Origin: Streptomyces malaysiensis subsp. samsunensis
GTDB taxonomy: Bacteria; Actinomycetota; Actinomycetes; Streptomycetales; Streptomycetaceae
Assembly (NCBI RefSeq): GCF_024519315.1
Contig: NZ_JANIIC010000013.1
Span: forward strand, 1-64,000
Length of the DNA stretch: 64,000 bases
Reading direction: 5' to 3'
The translations under genes and the position numbers were made by a program. Positions 35,084-43,265 of the stretch are shown piece after piece; positions within the stretch are counted from its first letter, which is position 1, and each line of letters begins with the position of its first letter. Under the pieces are notes generated by a model. It did no database searches, had not been told where the DNA came from, and was given only the letters and a program-made list of their open reading frames with translations.

Positions 35084-36978
35084 AGCTCATCGAGGGCGCC
35101 GGCCACGGTCCGGTGGGTCCGGTCGTGCACCGCGACATTGGCCGCGCGGTCGGTACGCAGATGGATCATCGATACGCCCGGGGAGCCCACCTGCTCCTTC
35201 AGCGCGGTGCGCAGCTCTCCCTCGTCGGCGGCGTGGACGACACGCGCTCCGTAGGCCGCGGCGACGGCGGACACATCGGCGGCCTGCGGGGTGCCGAAGA
35301 GCAGCTCGAAGGTGTCAGCCGGGAGACGTGACGCCTGTGGCAGGAACGAGAAGATCCCACCGCCGTGGTTGTCCACCACCACGAGCGTGCAGCTCTCGGC
35401 GGCGCCCAGCAGCGCGCCGGCGTCGTGGAGGAAGGACAGATCGCCCAGTAGTACGGCCACCGGGCCCCGGCCCGCGGCCACGCCGAGCGCGGTGGCGATC
35501 GTGCCGTCGATTCCGTTGACGCCGCGGTTGGCGAGCACGGCGGGGGGACGGTGGCGCGGCGCGGCGAACCACTCCAGGTCCCGTATGGGCATCGAGGACC
35601 CGACCACCAGGGTCGCCTCGGTGGGCAGGGCGTCGAAGAGCGTACGGGCCACTCGTGGTTCGGTGAGTTCGCCTCGGCCGGCCAAGGCGGTGGCCACGGC
35701 CGCCTGCGCCGCGGCTTCGGCCGATGTCCACGTGGTGCGCCACTCCGGCCCTGCCAGGGGCTCCGGCACCGTCTCGGCCACGGCGCGGCACAGGGCCGTG
35801 GGATCGGTGCGCAGCACCGTGGCGGCCAGACGGTCCGGGTCCCGCCACCGCCAGTCCGGGTCGACGAGCACATGCCGGACACCGGGCTGCCGCAGCCAGT
35901 CGGCCAGTGCCCGTGAGGTCCAGCGCTCCCCCAGGTGCACGACCGCCTCGGGGCGCAGCCGGTCACAGGCGTGTGGACTGCGCAGGATGGCGTCGGCCGC
36001 CGCCACGGTGGCGGGGCCCGGGGTACGAGCGCCGGAGCGCGGATCGGCCAGCACCGGCCAGCCCAGCGCCGTGGCGGCCTCGTGCACGGCGTCCGGATCG
36101 CCCGCACCCGCGCCCACCACCAGGACGCCCCGTCCGGGCCCGCCCGCGACGGCGGCCACATCGGCCGGAGTGGCGCCCAGGACGGGACGGCTGACGTGGT
36201 GCCAGGGCCGTCCGTCCGGCCGGCCGGGCGGCATGGGGCCGGGCCGTGCGACCAAGGGGTCGCGGAAGGCCAGGTTGAGGTGGACGGGGCCGGGGCCGGA
36301 CGGTCCGGTCTCGGCCTCCGCCACGGAGCGGGCGGCCAGAGAGCGCCACATGCCGTCCTGGCTCCGCTCGGGAACCGCCACGGCCATGGCCCAGCGCGCC
36401 GCGGATCCGTACAGGCCCGTCTGGTTCATGGTCTGCGGGGCGCCCACGCCCTGTAACTCCGGCGGGCGGTCGGCGGTGCACACCACCATCGGCACTCCCG
36501 CCAGATCGGCCTCGGCGACCGCCGGATGGAGCTCGGCCGAGGCCGTGCCGCTGGTGGTGACCACGACGGTGGCGCGGCCGGTGGCACGGCTCAGCCCCAG
36601 GGCGAGGAAGCCCGCCGCGCGCTCGTCGAGGCGTATGTGCAGCCGCAGCCGGCCGTCCTCGGCGAGGGCGAGCGCGAGTGGGGTGGAGCGGGAGCCGGGC
36701 GCGATGACGGCCTCGCTCAGCCCCGCCCGGACCCATTCGTCGACGAGGGTGGCGGCGAAGGCCGCCTGGGCGCCTCCCTCGGTGTCGATGGCGGCCTGGG
36801 TGGCCCCTTCGGTGTCGATGGCCGCCTCGGCAGCCCCTTCGGTGTCGATGGCCGCCTCGGCAGCCCCTTCGGTGTCGATGGCCGCCTCGGCAGCCCCTTC
36901 GGTGTCACCGGCCGCTCGAGGGTTCTCCTCGGTGCCGGTGGCAGTTGCGTGTCCGTCCACGGATTCACGGCCCGCCAT
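35068..36978 (-). CDS. menD: MenD (SEPHCHC synthase) with N-terminal repeat extension
   Basis: 636-residue thiamin-diphosphate enzyme. Typical MenD segments are APGSRSTPLALALAE, RLDERAAGFLALGLSRATG, TTSGTASAELHPAVAEA, VNGIDGTIATALG, and the ThDP/Mg motif from LGDLSFLHDAG to DNHGGGIFSFLPQ. MenD adds the succinyl-semialdehyde carbanion from 2-oxoglutarate to isochorismate. Residues 1-75 are an extra segment containing four or five copies of DTEGAAEAAI, encoded by a 30-base repeat; normal MenD starts near AATLVDEWVRAG. The start (TGATG) overlaps the stop of the GH88-like gene, so the two are coupled. A functional MenD in a Streptomyces is unexpected. Confidence 0.88.
   Translation of the reverse strand: MAGRESVDGHATATGTEENPRAAGDTEGAAEAAIDTEGAAEAAIDTEGAAEAAIDTEGATQAAIDTEGGAQAAFAATLVDEWVRAGLSEAVIAPGSRSTPLALALAEDGRLRLHIRLDERAAGFLALGLSRATGRATVVVTTSGTASAELHPAVAEADLAGVPMVVCTADRPPELQGVGAPQTMNQTGLYGSAARWAMAVAVPERSQDGMWRSLAARSVAEAETGPSGPGPVHLNLAFRDPLVARPGPMPPGRPDGRPWHHVSRPVLGATPADVAAVAGGPGRGVLVVGAGAGDPDAVHEAATALGWPVLADPRSGARTPGPATVAAADAILRSPHACDRLRPEAVVHLGERWTSRALADWLRQPGVRHVLVDPDWRWRDPDRLAATVLRTDPTALCRAVAETVPEPLAGPEWRTTWTSAEAAAQAAVATALAGRGELTEPRVARTLFDALPTEATLVVGSSMPIRDLEWFAAPRHRPPAVLANRGVNGIDGTIATALGVAAGRGPVAVLLGDLSFLHDAGALLGAAESCTLVVVDNHGGGIFSFLPQASRLPADTFELLFGTPQAADVSAVAAAYGARVVHAADEGELRTALKEQVGSPGVSMIHLRTDRAANVAVHDRTHRTVAGALDELWAPR
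36751..36909 (-). repeat. 30-base tandem repeat encoding the MenD N-terminal extension
   Basis: Four full 30-base units at 36781-36810, 36811-36840, 36841-36870 and 36871-36900, the last three identical, with degenerate partial copies on both sides. Each encodes DTEG(A/G)(A/T)(E/Q)AAI. Identity between copies implies recent expansion; unit length keeps the frame. Confidence 0.95.
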
Positions 36979-38426
36979 CAGCGTGTCCAATCCTTCACCG
37001 CACCGATGCGCACCAGCGCCGCGCCGAGCTGGCCCAGCAACCCTGAACCGACACCGGAGAGCATGCGGTAGCCGCTGCGCTGTAACTCCTCGCCGCCCTT
37101 GTTCGACGGGGAGGAGCCGTCGAGCCAGCCGTCCGGTGTCAGCCGGTCGCACAACACCTCCCATGTCTCCTGCGCGACCGCGCCCTCGCGATCGGCGGCG
37201 AAGCGGCCGCGCTCCACGCCCAGCGCCAGGGCCGCGGCGATACCGGCGGACCCGCAGGTCTCCGCGGCGGTGGCGGGCTCACCGAGGTAGCAGTCCCAGA
37301 TGCCGGCTGCGTTGCGCCGGGAGAGCGCCAGCCGGGCGGCCCTCGCGGCCTCGTCCCACAGGTCGTCGGTGTCCGGCTGGTCGCCGAGCTCGGACAGGGT
37401 GCGCACCAGGCCGAGCAGATACCAGGCGTAGGCGCGGGCCCAGTTGCGGTAGATACGGCTGCCGTCGGGCAGCAGCCTCAGATAGAGGTCGTCATCCCAT
37501 GTCAGCCGCCTGCGGCGGACTCGGAGCTGGCGGATGGCCGCCTCGCGTAACCGGGCGTCCCCGGTGGCCTGTGCGAGGACGGCCATGGGGTAGGCGACGG
37601 TGTAGCAGCCCTCGGCCGTGGTCGGGGCGTCCTTGACGCATCCATGGGGATCGGTCCGGGCGTCCCAGGAGTCGATGGCCAGCCGGAGCGTGGGGTGCCG
37701 CGGGTCCCGCTTGGCGACCACCGCGAACGGGAGTGTGGCCTCGATCCCGTACACCCGGTCGTTCGCGGGGCGGCTGCGCGGATCCTCGTAGCGCAGCCGG
37801 ATGCCATGGACATAGACGGCGAGATGGTCTCGTAGCGCGGTCTCCGCGCGGGTGTCGGCGGGGAAGGTGGTGTGCAGGTCGTACAGCGCGTCCAGCACAC
37901 ATCCCTCCATCCATCCGAAGGGCTGCACACTGGCGATGCTGGTGAGGTGGTGGTGGAGTGCGGCGGCCGGAGCCGACGGGTCCTCGGTGTCCAGCAGCAG
38001 TGACGGGCGGCGTTCGACAGGGGCGTCCGGGCCGGAGAAGATCCACAGCGGCTCGGTCGCCGGGTCGGGTGCGAGCGTGAGCCGTACGCCCTCGTCCGCC
38101 ACGGCCCGTACCGCGTCGCCGTCCAGCGGCAGGTCGTAGGGCTGGTGGCAGTCGGCGTAGCGGATGTCGAAGGAGCCGAGCGGCCGACCGGTACGTGCCG
38201 AGGCGGCCTCGACACGACGGACGTCCCGTACGTCGCAGGCGACGAAGAGCCGGAGCCGTCCCGGAGCGGCGGGTACCGCGGAGTGCCATTCCAGCACCGT
38301 GGGCGGGTGGCCGCCGGCGCCGGCGATGGGAGCGGTCGACCATGTCAGCGGTGTGCGCCGGTCCGACGGGAAGGGAACGCTCGGCGCATCCACAGTGCTC
38401 GCGGGAACATGGTGTGCGATTGCCAT
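36978..38426 (-). CDS. GH88/GH105-like six-hairpin protein inside the isochorismate operon
   Basis: 482 residues. The first ~180 are a beta-rich domain; the rest looks like an (alpha/alpha)6 barrel of the unsaturated glucuronyl/rhamnogalacturonyl hydrolase group: GWMEGCVLDALYDLH, CYTVAYPMAVLAQATGDARLREAAIRQ-like helices, and RNWARAYAWYLLGLVRTL. I cannot place the usual catalytic Asp pair with confidence. GH88/GH105 enzymes act by hydrating a vinyl ether, and isochorismate and SEPHCHC both carry an enolpyruvyl (vinyl) ether, so a pyruvate-releasing role is an attractive inference. No signal peptide, so cytosolic. ATG 38426 (GAGGGA upstream) is 17 bases after isochorismate synthase and overlaps menD. 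Confidence 0.6.
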   Translation of the reverse strand: MAIAHHVPASTVDAPSVPFPSDRRTPLTWSTAPIAGAGGHPPTVLEWHSAVPAAPGRLRLFVACDVRDVRRVEAASARTGRPLGSFDIRYADCHQPYDLPLDGDAVRAVADEGVRLTLAPDPATEPLWIFSGPDAPVERRPSLLLDTEDPSAPAAALHHHLTSIASVQPFGWMEGCVLDALYDLHTTFPADTRAETALRDHLAVYVHGIRLRYEDPRSRPANDRVYGIEATLPFAVVAKRDPRHPTLRLAIDSWDARTDPHGCVKDAPTTAEGCYTVAYPMAVLAQATGDARLREAAIRQLRVRRRRLTWDDDLYLRLLPDGSRIYRNWARAYAWYLLGLVRTLSELGDQPDTDDLWDEAARAARLALSRRNAAGIWDCYLGEPATAAETCGSAGIAAALALGVERGRFAADREGAVAQETWEVLCDRLTPDGWLDGSSPSNKGGEELQRSGYRMLSGVGSGLLGQLGAALVRIGAVKDWTR

Positions 38427-38443
38427 GATGATCCCTCGCATGT

Positions 38444-39580
38444 TCAGGGCGCTATGAGCGCCGGCAGAATGGCGCCCAGCTTCGCACGGGTCTCGGCCAG
38501 TTCCTCTTTCGGGTCGGAATCCGCGACTATGCCGTTCCCGACGTACATGGTGGCGTTTTTGCCGTGAATCTCGGCGCAGCGAATGGTCACGCAGAGACAG
38601 CCGTCGCCCTTCGCGTCCACCCAGCCGAGTGCCCCTCCGTAAAGCCCTCTGTCCCACCCCTCCAGGCGCTCGATCACTTCGTACGCCTTGTCACGGGGCC
38701 AGCCGCAGACCGCGGGGGTCGGATGGAGCATGGCCGCCAGTCGCAGAAACGACGGATGGTCTGCCACGAGCTCGGCCCGGACCCGGGTCATCAGATGCTG
38801 GACGTTCGCCAGTTTGAGCATCTCGGGCCGCTCATTGGCCTCGATCCAGGTGGTGCTGGGCGCCAGGGCGTCCAGCACCGCCTCGCGCAGGACCCGGTGC
38901 TCCTCCTGGTTCTTACCGGACTCCTGGAGCCAGGCGGCGAGCCGCCGGTCGGACTCGGCGTCCCCGCCGCGGCGGATGGTGCCGGCCAGGGCGCGTGACT
39001 CCACCATCCGCCCGCGCTTGGCCAGCAACAGCTCCGGACTGGCTCCCACCAGGCCGAAGGCGGAGAACAGATAGGCGGAGGGGAAGGTGTGGGCCAGCCG
39101 CCGCAGCACCACGGACGGCTGGATGTCGGCGTCGCACTCCATCTGGATGCGCCGGGCGAGGACCGCCTTGCGCAGCTCGCCGCGGCGCACGGCGCGCGCC
39201 GCGTCGGCGACGCTGCCGCACCACTGCTCGGGCGATTCGCTGGGCCGCAGAGCGTAGGTGCCGGGTTCACCGCTCTTCGCGGATGGGCTCGGGACCGAGG
39301 CCAGGAGGCGACGGTGGTCGGCCGTCTCCTCCGGGCTCAGGCTCAGTGTCCGGGCGGGAACCGCGAGCCGGATGGGCTCATGGCGCTGAAACGGAAAGGC
39401 CACGAACCCGATTCCCCCACCGGCCGCCAGCGCTTGGGCTATGTCCTTCTCGGAATCGACCAAATGGTATTTGACAGGCTCAATTCCGAGAAGTGTGCGG
39501 TCCGGTCCGGAAAAGAATAATCGGCGATTATCCAGACGATCGATCGCGTCATCGACCATTTCTTGCGAACGTGCCACCAC
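38444..39580 (-). CDS. Isochorismate synthase (DhbC/EntC/MenF type)
   Basis: 378 residues of the chorismate-using enzyme fold. The catalytic Lys is in LRKAVLARR, GASPELLLAKRG holds a Mg ligand, SRALAGTIRRG the conserved GT loop, and LHPTPAVCGWPRDKA, GLYGGALGWVD and VGNGIVADSDP complete the signature. It isomerises chorismate to isochorismate with Mg2+. First gene of a six-gene minus-strand operon. Several GTG/ATG starts are possible (39580, 39577, 39559); none has a strong site. No DtxR-type iron box is visible upstream, which argues against a siderophore role. Confidence 0.87.
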   Translation of the reverse strand: MVARSQEMVDDAIDRLDNRRLFFSGPDRTLLGIEPVKYHLVDSEKDIAQALAAGGGIGFVAFPFQRHEPIRLAVPARTLSLSPEETADHRRLLASVPSPSAKSGEPGTYALRPSESPEQWCGSVADAARAVRRGELRKAVLARRIQMECDADIQPSVVLRRLAHTFPSAYLFSAFGLVGASPELLLAKRGRMVESRALAGTIRRGGDAESDRRLAAWLQESGKNQEEHRVLREAVLDALAPSTTWIEANERPEMLKLANVQHLMTRVRAELVADHPSFLRLAAMLHPTPAVCGWPRDKAYEVIERLEGWDRGLYGGALGWVDAKGDGCLCVTIRCAEIHGKNATMYVGNGIVADSDPKEELAETRAKLGAILPALIAP

Positions 39581-39610
39581 GGAACGCCCCCGTCCGTTCT
39601 GGTAGAGATA

Positions 39611-39627
39611 TGATCATTTGCGCAAAG
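39611..39627. promoter_or_regulatory. Nested palindromes upstream of isochorismate synthase
   Basis: ATGATCAT (39611-39618) and TTTGCGCAAA (39618-39627) are adjacent perfect palindromes in an AT-rich island 31 bases upstream of the operon. They are good candidates for the operator or promoter core of the men-like operon. Confidence 0.5.
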
Positions 39628-39861
39628 CGTTCCAACAGCCTCGCATTGACGGGTAAATGCGTCAAGATCCGACCAATGCAGAAGTCCACTTGATGGACAC
39701 GTACGGGCAGCGCGCGTGAACGATCGCCCGCCGAGGGCGTCAGCGATCGTCACGCCAAGGTGGCTGTTGATCGCGGATTCACCGTCAGGGCGTCGAAGAT
39801 CCATATGGCGGCCTGCCGGTCGGGCGGTGACACTGGGGTCACGTCTGAAGACAGGTGGGCC

Positions 39862-40383
39862 ATGGACACCATCGAGGAGACGATCGAGGTCGCGGTCCCG
39901 GTACGCACCGCCTACAACCAATGGACCCAGTTCAAGAGCTTTCCCCGGTTCATGTCCGCGGTGAAGGAGGTCGAGCAGGTCAGGCCCGCGATCACGCACT
40001 GGGTCATCGGATGCGGCCCGGTGCGCCGCACCTTCCGGACGGAGATCGTGCGGCAGCACCCCGACTCCTGCGTGGCGTGGCGAAGCCTTCAGCGGCGCCC
40101 CTCCCACCGGGGTGAGGTCTCCTTCCACCCCACGGCGGCGGACCGCACCCGGGTCACCGTGCGTATGGAGGTCCAGCGGCACCGAGCCGCGGCCCTCCTC
40201 ACAGGCCCCTCCTCCGCCGTCATGCGCCGTGTGGTCCGCAACGAACTCGGGCGCTTCAAGGAGTTCATCGAGGGCCTGGGCCAGGAGAGCGGGGCCTGGC
40301 GGGGGTCCATCCACAACGGACATGTGAGGCCGACGGAACCGGAACCGCCGAGAAGCCGGGTGGCTCGCTGGCCCGTGGGCTGA
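39862..40383 (+). CDS. SRPBCC-family (polyketide cyclase/dehydrase-like) protein
   Basis: 173 residues with the START/SRPBCC pattern: MDTIEETIEVAVPVRTAYNQ, a W-x-Q helix, KSFPRFMSAVKEVEQV, and a C-terminal amphipathic helix (VVRNELGRFKEFIEGL). Family members bind or cyclise hydrophobic ligands; close relatives in actinomycetes are often stress-linked coenzyme or lipid binders. ATG 39862 has ACAGGTGG upstream. It is 29 bases before the molybdoenzyme gene with the same orientation and likely co-transcribed. It is divergent from the men-like operon, so a cyclase role for that product is possible but unsupported. Confidence 0.7.
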   Translation: MDTIEETIEVAVPVRTAYNQWTQFKSFPRFMSAVKEVEQVRPAITHWVIGCGPVRRTFRTEIVRQHPDSCVAWRSLQRRPSHRGEVSFHPTAADRTRVTVRMEVQRHRAAALLTGPSSAVMRRVVRNELGRFKEFIEGLGQESGAWRGSIHNGHVRPTEPEPPRSRVARWPVG

Positions 40384-40412
40384 CCCGCGTCCGAGAGAGC
40401 GAGGCACACCCG

Positions 40413-42722
40413 ATGAAGAAGGCGCCGAGACACGAGCCGGAGGTGCGGCTCTCCGCCACGTCGCCCAGGAAATGGGCGGCGGGAGTGCCCGCGGTGACCC
40501 ATGCGCTGGAGTACTCCCTGGAGGAGACCACGGCCCGGCGCACCGCGACCACGCTGCTGACCATGAACCAGGTGGCCGGCATCGACTGTCCCGGCTGCGC
40601 CTGGGCCGACCCCGCCCCCGGCCACAGACACCGCAACGAATACTGCGAGAACGGCGCCAAGCACATCAACGACGAGGCGACGGCGCGGCGCGTCACCGCC
40701 GACTTCTTCCGCACCCATACGGTCTCCGAGCTCGGCCGCCGTTCCGACCTGTGGCTGAACCAGCAGGGCCGGCTCACCGAACCCATGGTCAAGCGACCGG
40801 ACTCGGACCACTACGAGCCGATCAGCTGGCATGACGCCCTGGGCCTGCTCGCCGCGGAGTTGACGTCGCTGGACTCCCCCGACGAGGCGGTCTTCTACAC
40901 CTCGGGCCGGGCCAGCAACGAGTCCGCCTTCGTCCTCCAGCTCTTCGCCAGGGCCTTCGGCACCAACAACCTGCCCGATTGCAGCAATATGTGCCATGAG
41001 TCCAGTGGCTTCGCGCTGCACGAGACCTTGGGCACGGGCAAGGGCACGGTGAGCCTGGACGATATGCACCAGGCCGACCTGATCTTCCTGGTGGGCCAGA
41101 ACCCCGGAACCAACCATCCCAGGCAGCTCTCCGCGCTGGAGCAGGCGAAGATCAACGGCGGCCACATCATCGCGGTGAACACTCTGCCGGAAGCCGGGCT
41201 GCTGCGGTTCAAGAACCCGCAGCGGGTCCGCGGGGTGATCGGGCCCGGCACCCGCATCGCCGACCGATTCCTCCATATCCGCGGCGGTGGCGACCTCGCG
41301 CTGTTCCAGGCCCTGAACCGGCTGCTGCTGGAGGCGGAGGACGCACGGCCGGGCACCGTGCTCGACCACGACTTCATCCGCTCCAGCACCAACGGCTTCG
41401 AGGAGTTCTCCCGGCACATCCGCGCCATCTCCTGGGACGACGTCCTGACCGCCACCGGACTGACCCGACAGGAGATCGAGGAGGTCCGGGACGGTGTCCT
41501 GGGCAGCGAGCGCATCATCGTCTGCTGGGCCATGGGGGTGACCCAGCACCGGCACGCCGTGCCCACCATCAGGGAGATCGTGAACTTCCTGATGCTGCGC
41601 GGAAACCTCGGCAGAGCCGGCACCGGCGCCTGCCCGGTGCGCGGGCACAGCAATGTGCAGGGCGACCGCACGATGGGCATCTGGGAGCAGATGCCGGACT
41701 CCTTCCTGGACGCGCTGCGGGACGAGTTCGGCTTCGATCCGCCGCGCGCCCACGGACTGGACTCGGTGAACGCGATCAGAGCCATGCGCGAGGGCCGTAT
41801 CAGGGTCTTCCTCTCGCTCGCGGGCAACTTCGTCCGGGCCGCTCCGGACAGCGCGGTCACCGAGGAGGCCATGCGGCGATGCCGCCTCACCGCCCATATC
41901 TCCACCAAGCTCAACAGATCCCATCTGGTCTGCGGGCGGACCGCGCTCATCCTGCCGACCCTGGGCCGTACCGAACGGGACATCCAGGCCAGTGGCGAGC
42001 AGTTCATCACCGTGGAGAACTCGATGAGCGAGGTGCACACCTCCTACGGGCGCCTGAAACCGGCCTCCAAGCTGCTGCTCAGCGAGGTCGCCATCCTGTG
42101 CCGGCTCGCGCGCCACACCCTCGGCGGCAGGACCGGTATCCCCTGGGACCGGTTCGAGTGCGACTACGGGGCGATCCGCCACCACATCTCCCGTATCGTC
42201 CCGGGCTTTCACGACTTCAACCGGCGAGTGGCCCGCCCCGGTGGCATCAGACTGCCCAACCCGGTCAACGAGGGAGTCTTCGCCACTCCCGCCGGCAAGG
42301 GCCTGTTCACCCGCAACGCCTGGGACATGCCGCACACCCCCGAGGGACACCTGCTGCTCCAGACCCTGCGCTCACACGACCAGTGGAACACCATCCCGTA
42401 CACGGACAACGACCGCTATCGAGGCATCCACGGACGGCGCAGGGTGATTCTGGTCAATCCGGCCGACATGACCGAACTCGGGCTCAGCGAGGGACAGTTG
42501 GTCGACCTGGTGGGTGTGTGGACCGACGAGGTGGAGCGCCGCGCGGAGGACTTCGAGGTGGTCCCGTATCCCACCACACGCGGCTGCGCCGCCACGTACT
42601 ACCCGGAGACCAACGTCCTGGTGCCGCTCGACAGCGTGGCCGAGATCAGCAACCAGCCGACGTCGAAGGGGATCGTAGTCCGCCTGGAGGCCCATGGCAC
42701 CGCGGAACGTCACCGCTCCTGA
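40413..42722 (+). CDS. FdhF/YdeP-family molybdopterin oxidoreductase
   Basis: 769 residues of the DMSO-reductase/formate-dehydrogenase-alpha-like family. The segment GIDCPGCAWADP and the nearby FCENGAK-like YCENGAKHIND match the YdeP/FdhF branch; FYTSGRASNESAFVLQLFAR, CHESSG, and LVGQNPGTNHPR are molybdopterin-domain landmarks, and GCAATYYPETNVLVPLD closes the C-terminal domain. It probably needs bis-MGD; E. coli YdeP is linked to acid resistance. No other redox subunit or FdhD-like sulfurtransferase is adjacent. ATG 40413 follows the SRPBCC gene closely. Confidence 0.85.
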   Translation: MKKAPRHEPEVRLSATSPRKWAAGVPAVTHALEYSLEETTARRTATTLLTMNQVAGIDCPGCAWADPAPGHRHRNEYCENGAKHINDEATARRVTADFFRTHTVSELGRRSDLWLNQQGRLTEPMVKRPDSDHYEPISWHDALGLLAAELTSLDSPDEAVFYTSGRASNESAFVLQLFARAFGTNNLPDCSNMCHESSGFALHETLGTGKGTVSLDDMHQADLIFLVGQNPGTNHPRQLSALEQAKINGGHIIAVNTLPEAGLLRFKNPQRVRGVIGPGTRIADRFLHIRGGGDLALFQALNRLLLEAEDARPGTVLDHDFIRSSTNGFEEFSRHIRAISWDDVLTATGLTRQEIEEVRDGVLGSERIIVCWAMGVTQHRHAVPTIREIVNFLMLRGNLGRAGTGACPVRGHSNVQGDRTMGIWEQMPDSFLDALRDEFGFDPPRAHGLDSVNAIRAMREGRIRVFLSLAGNFVRAAPDSAVTEEAMRRCRLTAHISTKLNRSHLVCGRTALILPTLGRTERDIQASGEQFITVENSMSEVHTSYGRLKPASKLLLSEVAILCRLARHTLGGRTGIPWDRFECDYGAIRHHISRIVPGFHDFNRRVARPGGIRLPNPVNEGVFATPAGKGLFTRNAWDMPHTPEGHLLLQTLRSHDQWNTIPYTDNDRYRGIHGRRRVILVNPADMTELGLSEGQLVDLVGVWTDEVERRAEDFEVVPYPTTRGCAATYYPETNVLVPLDSVAEISNQPTSKGIVVRLEAHGTAERHRS

Positions 42723-43009
42723 CCTTCGCCGGAGGGCGGGTGAGCGAGCTTCGGCCCCTGGTTCTACGATCGGACACGACCAAGGCATCGGCGGAGACTG
42801 GCGGTTGCCCAGCCGCCCGCGTCCTGCCGCGAGGCAGGTCGGCCGCCGGTGGGACGAGGGACCGCGAGGATGTGACACGTGAGCGATCGCCGGACGGCAT
42901 CAAATGTCTCGTCGGCCGTGGTCGGCCACGCTCCCCACGCCCGCGGAACGGACGGCGTACAGTGAGCGGCCGCCGAAGACGCCACCGCCACTACCAGGTG
43001 GCGTGCCGC

Positions 43010-43035
43010 TGAAACCCCGCTGACCAAGGGTTTCA
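43010..43035. terminator. Hairpin upstream of the agmatinase fragment
   Basis: TGAAACCC (43010-43017) and GGGTTTCA (43028-43035) form a perfect 8-bp stem with a 10-base loop. Together with the following palindrome it may be a terminator for the molybdoenzyme transcript or a leader structure for the next gene. Confidence 0.45.
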
Positions 43036-43040
43036 TGGAA

Positions 43041-43064
43041 CGGTTTCCCGGATCCGGGAAACCG
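43041..43064. promoter_or_regulatory. 24-base perfect palindrome
   Basis: CGGTTTCCCGGA (43041-43052) is followed directly by its exact reverse complement (43053-43064). A palindrome with no loop is more typical of a dimeric protein site than of an RNA terminator. It lies about 200 bases before the agmatinase start. Confidence 0.55.
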
Positions 43065-43265
43065 GGACCACACGGTCGGCTTCCGGGCCAGCGCTGTGTC
43101 ATGGGCACGAAAACCGTGCCTCGTACACCGAAGCCGGTGCGAAGTGAGGGCGAAGAGCCAGACGAGCGCCCTTCCCCGTTAACCGACGGGCTGTCTGATC
43201 GACCCCGGAACACGGCCTCCCCACAGGCCGGCACTCCCCCCGCAGATGAAGGACTCAGCACGACC

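Larger units (their letters stand above)
42723..43265. other. 543-base non-coding stretch before the agmatinase fragment
   Basis: No ORF here is convincing. It contains two strong inverted repeats (described separately) and a C-rich leader before the agmatinase start. I looked for guanidine-riboswitch motifs because of the downstream gene and found none. Confidence 0.6.

Noticed and set aside
31081-39580. Ordinary menaquinone biosynthesis locus
   Set aside because: MenB, MenH and MenA are not seen, extra enzymes are embedded, and the genus normally uses the futalosine route; kept only as the null hypothesis.
39581-39861. DtxR iron box upstream of isochorismate synthase (siderophore cluster)
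   Set aside because: No TTAGGTTAGGCTAACCTAA-like element and no NRPS or 2,3-DHB-AMP ligase nearby.
40089-42350. 753-codon minus-strand frame opposite the molybdoenzyme
   Set aside because: The plus strand carries clear molybdopterin-enzyme motifs throughout; the antisense frame has none.
42723-43265. Guanidine riboswitch before the agmatinase-like gene
   Set aside because: None of the conserved guanidine-I or guanidine-III sequence elements were found.
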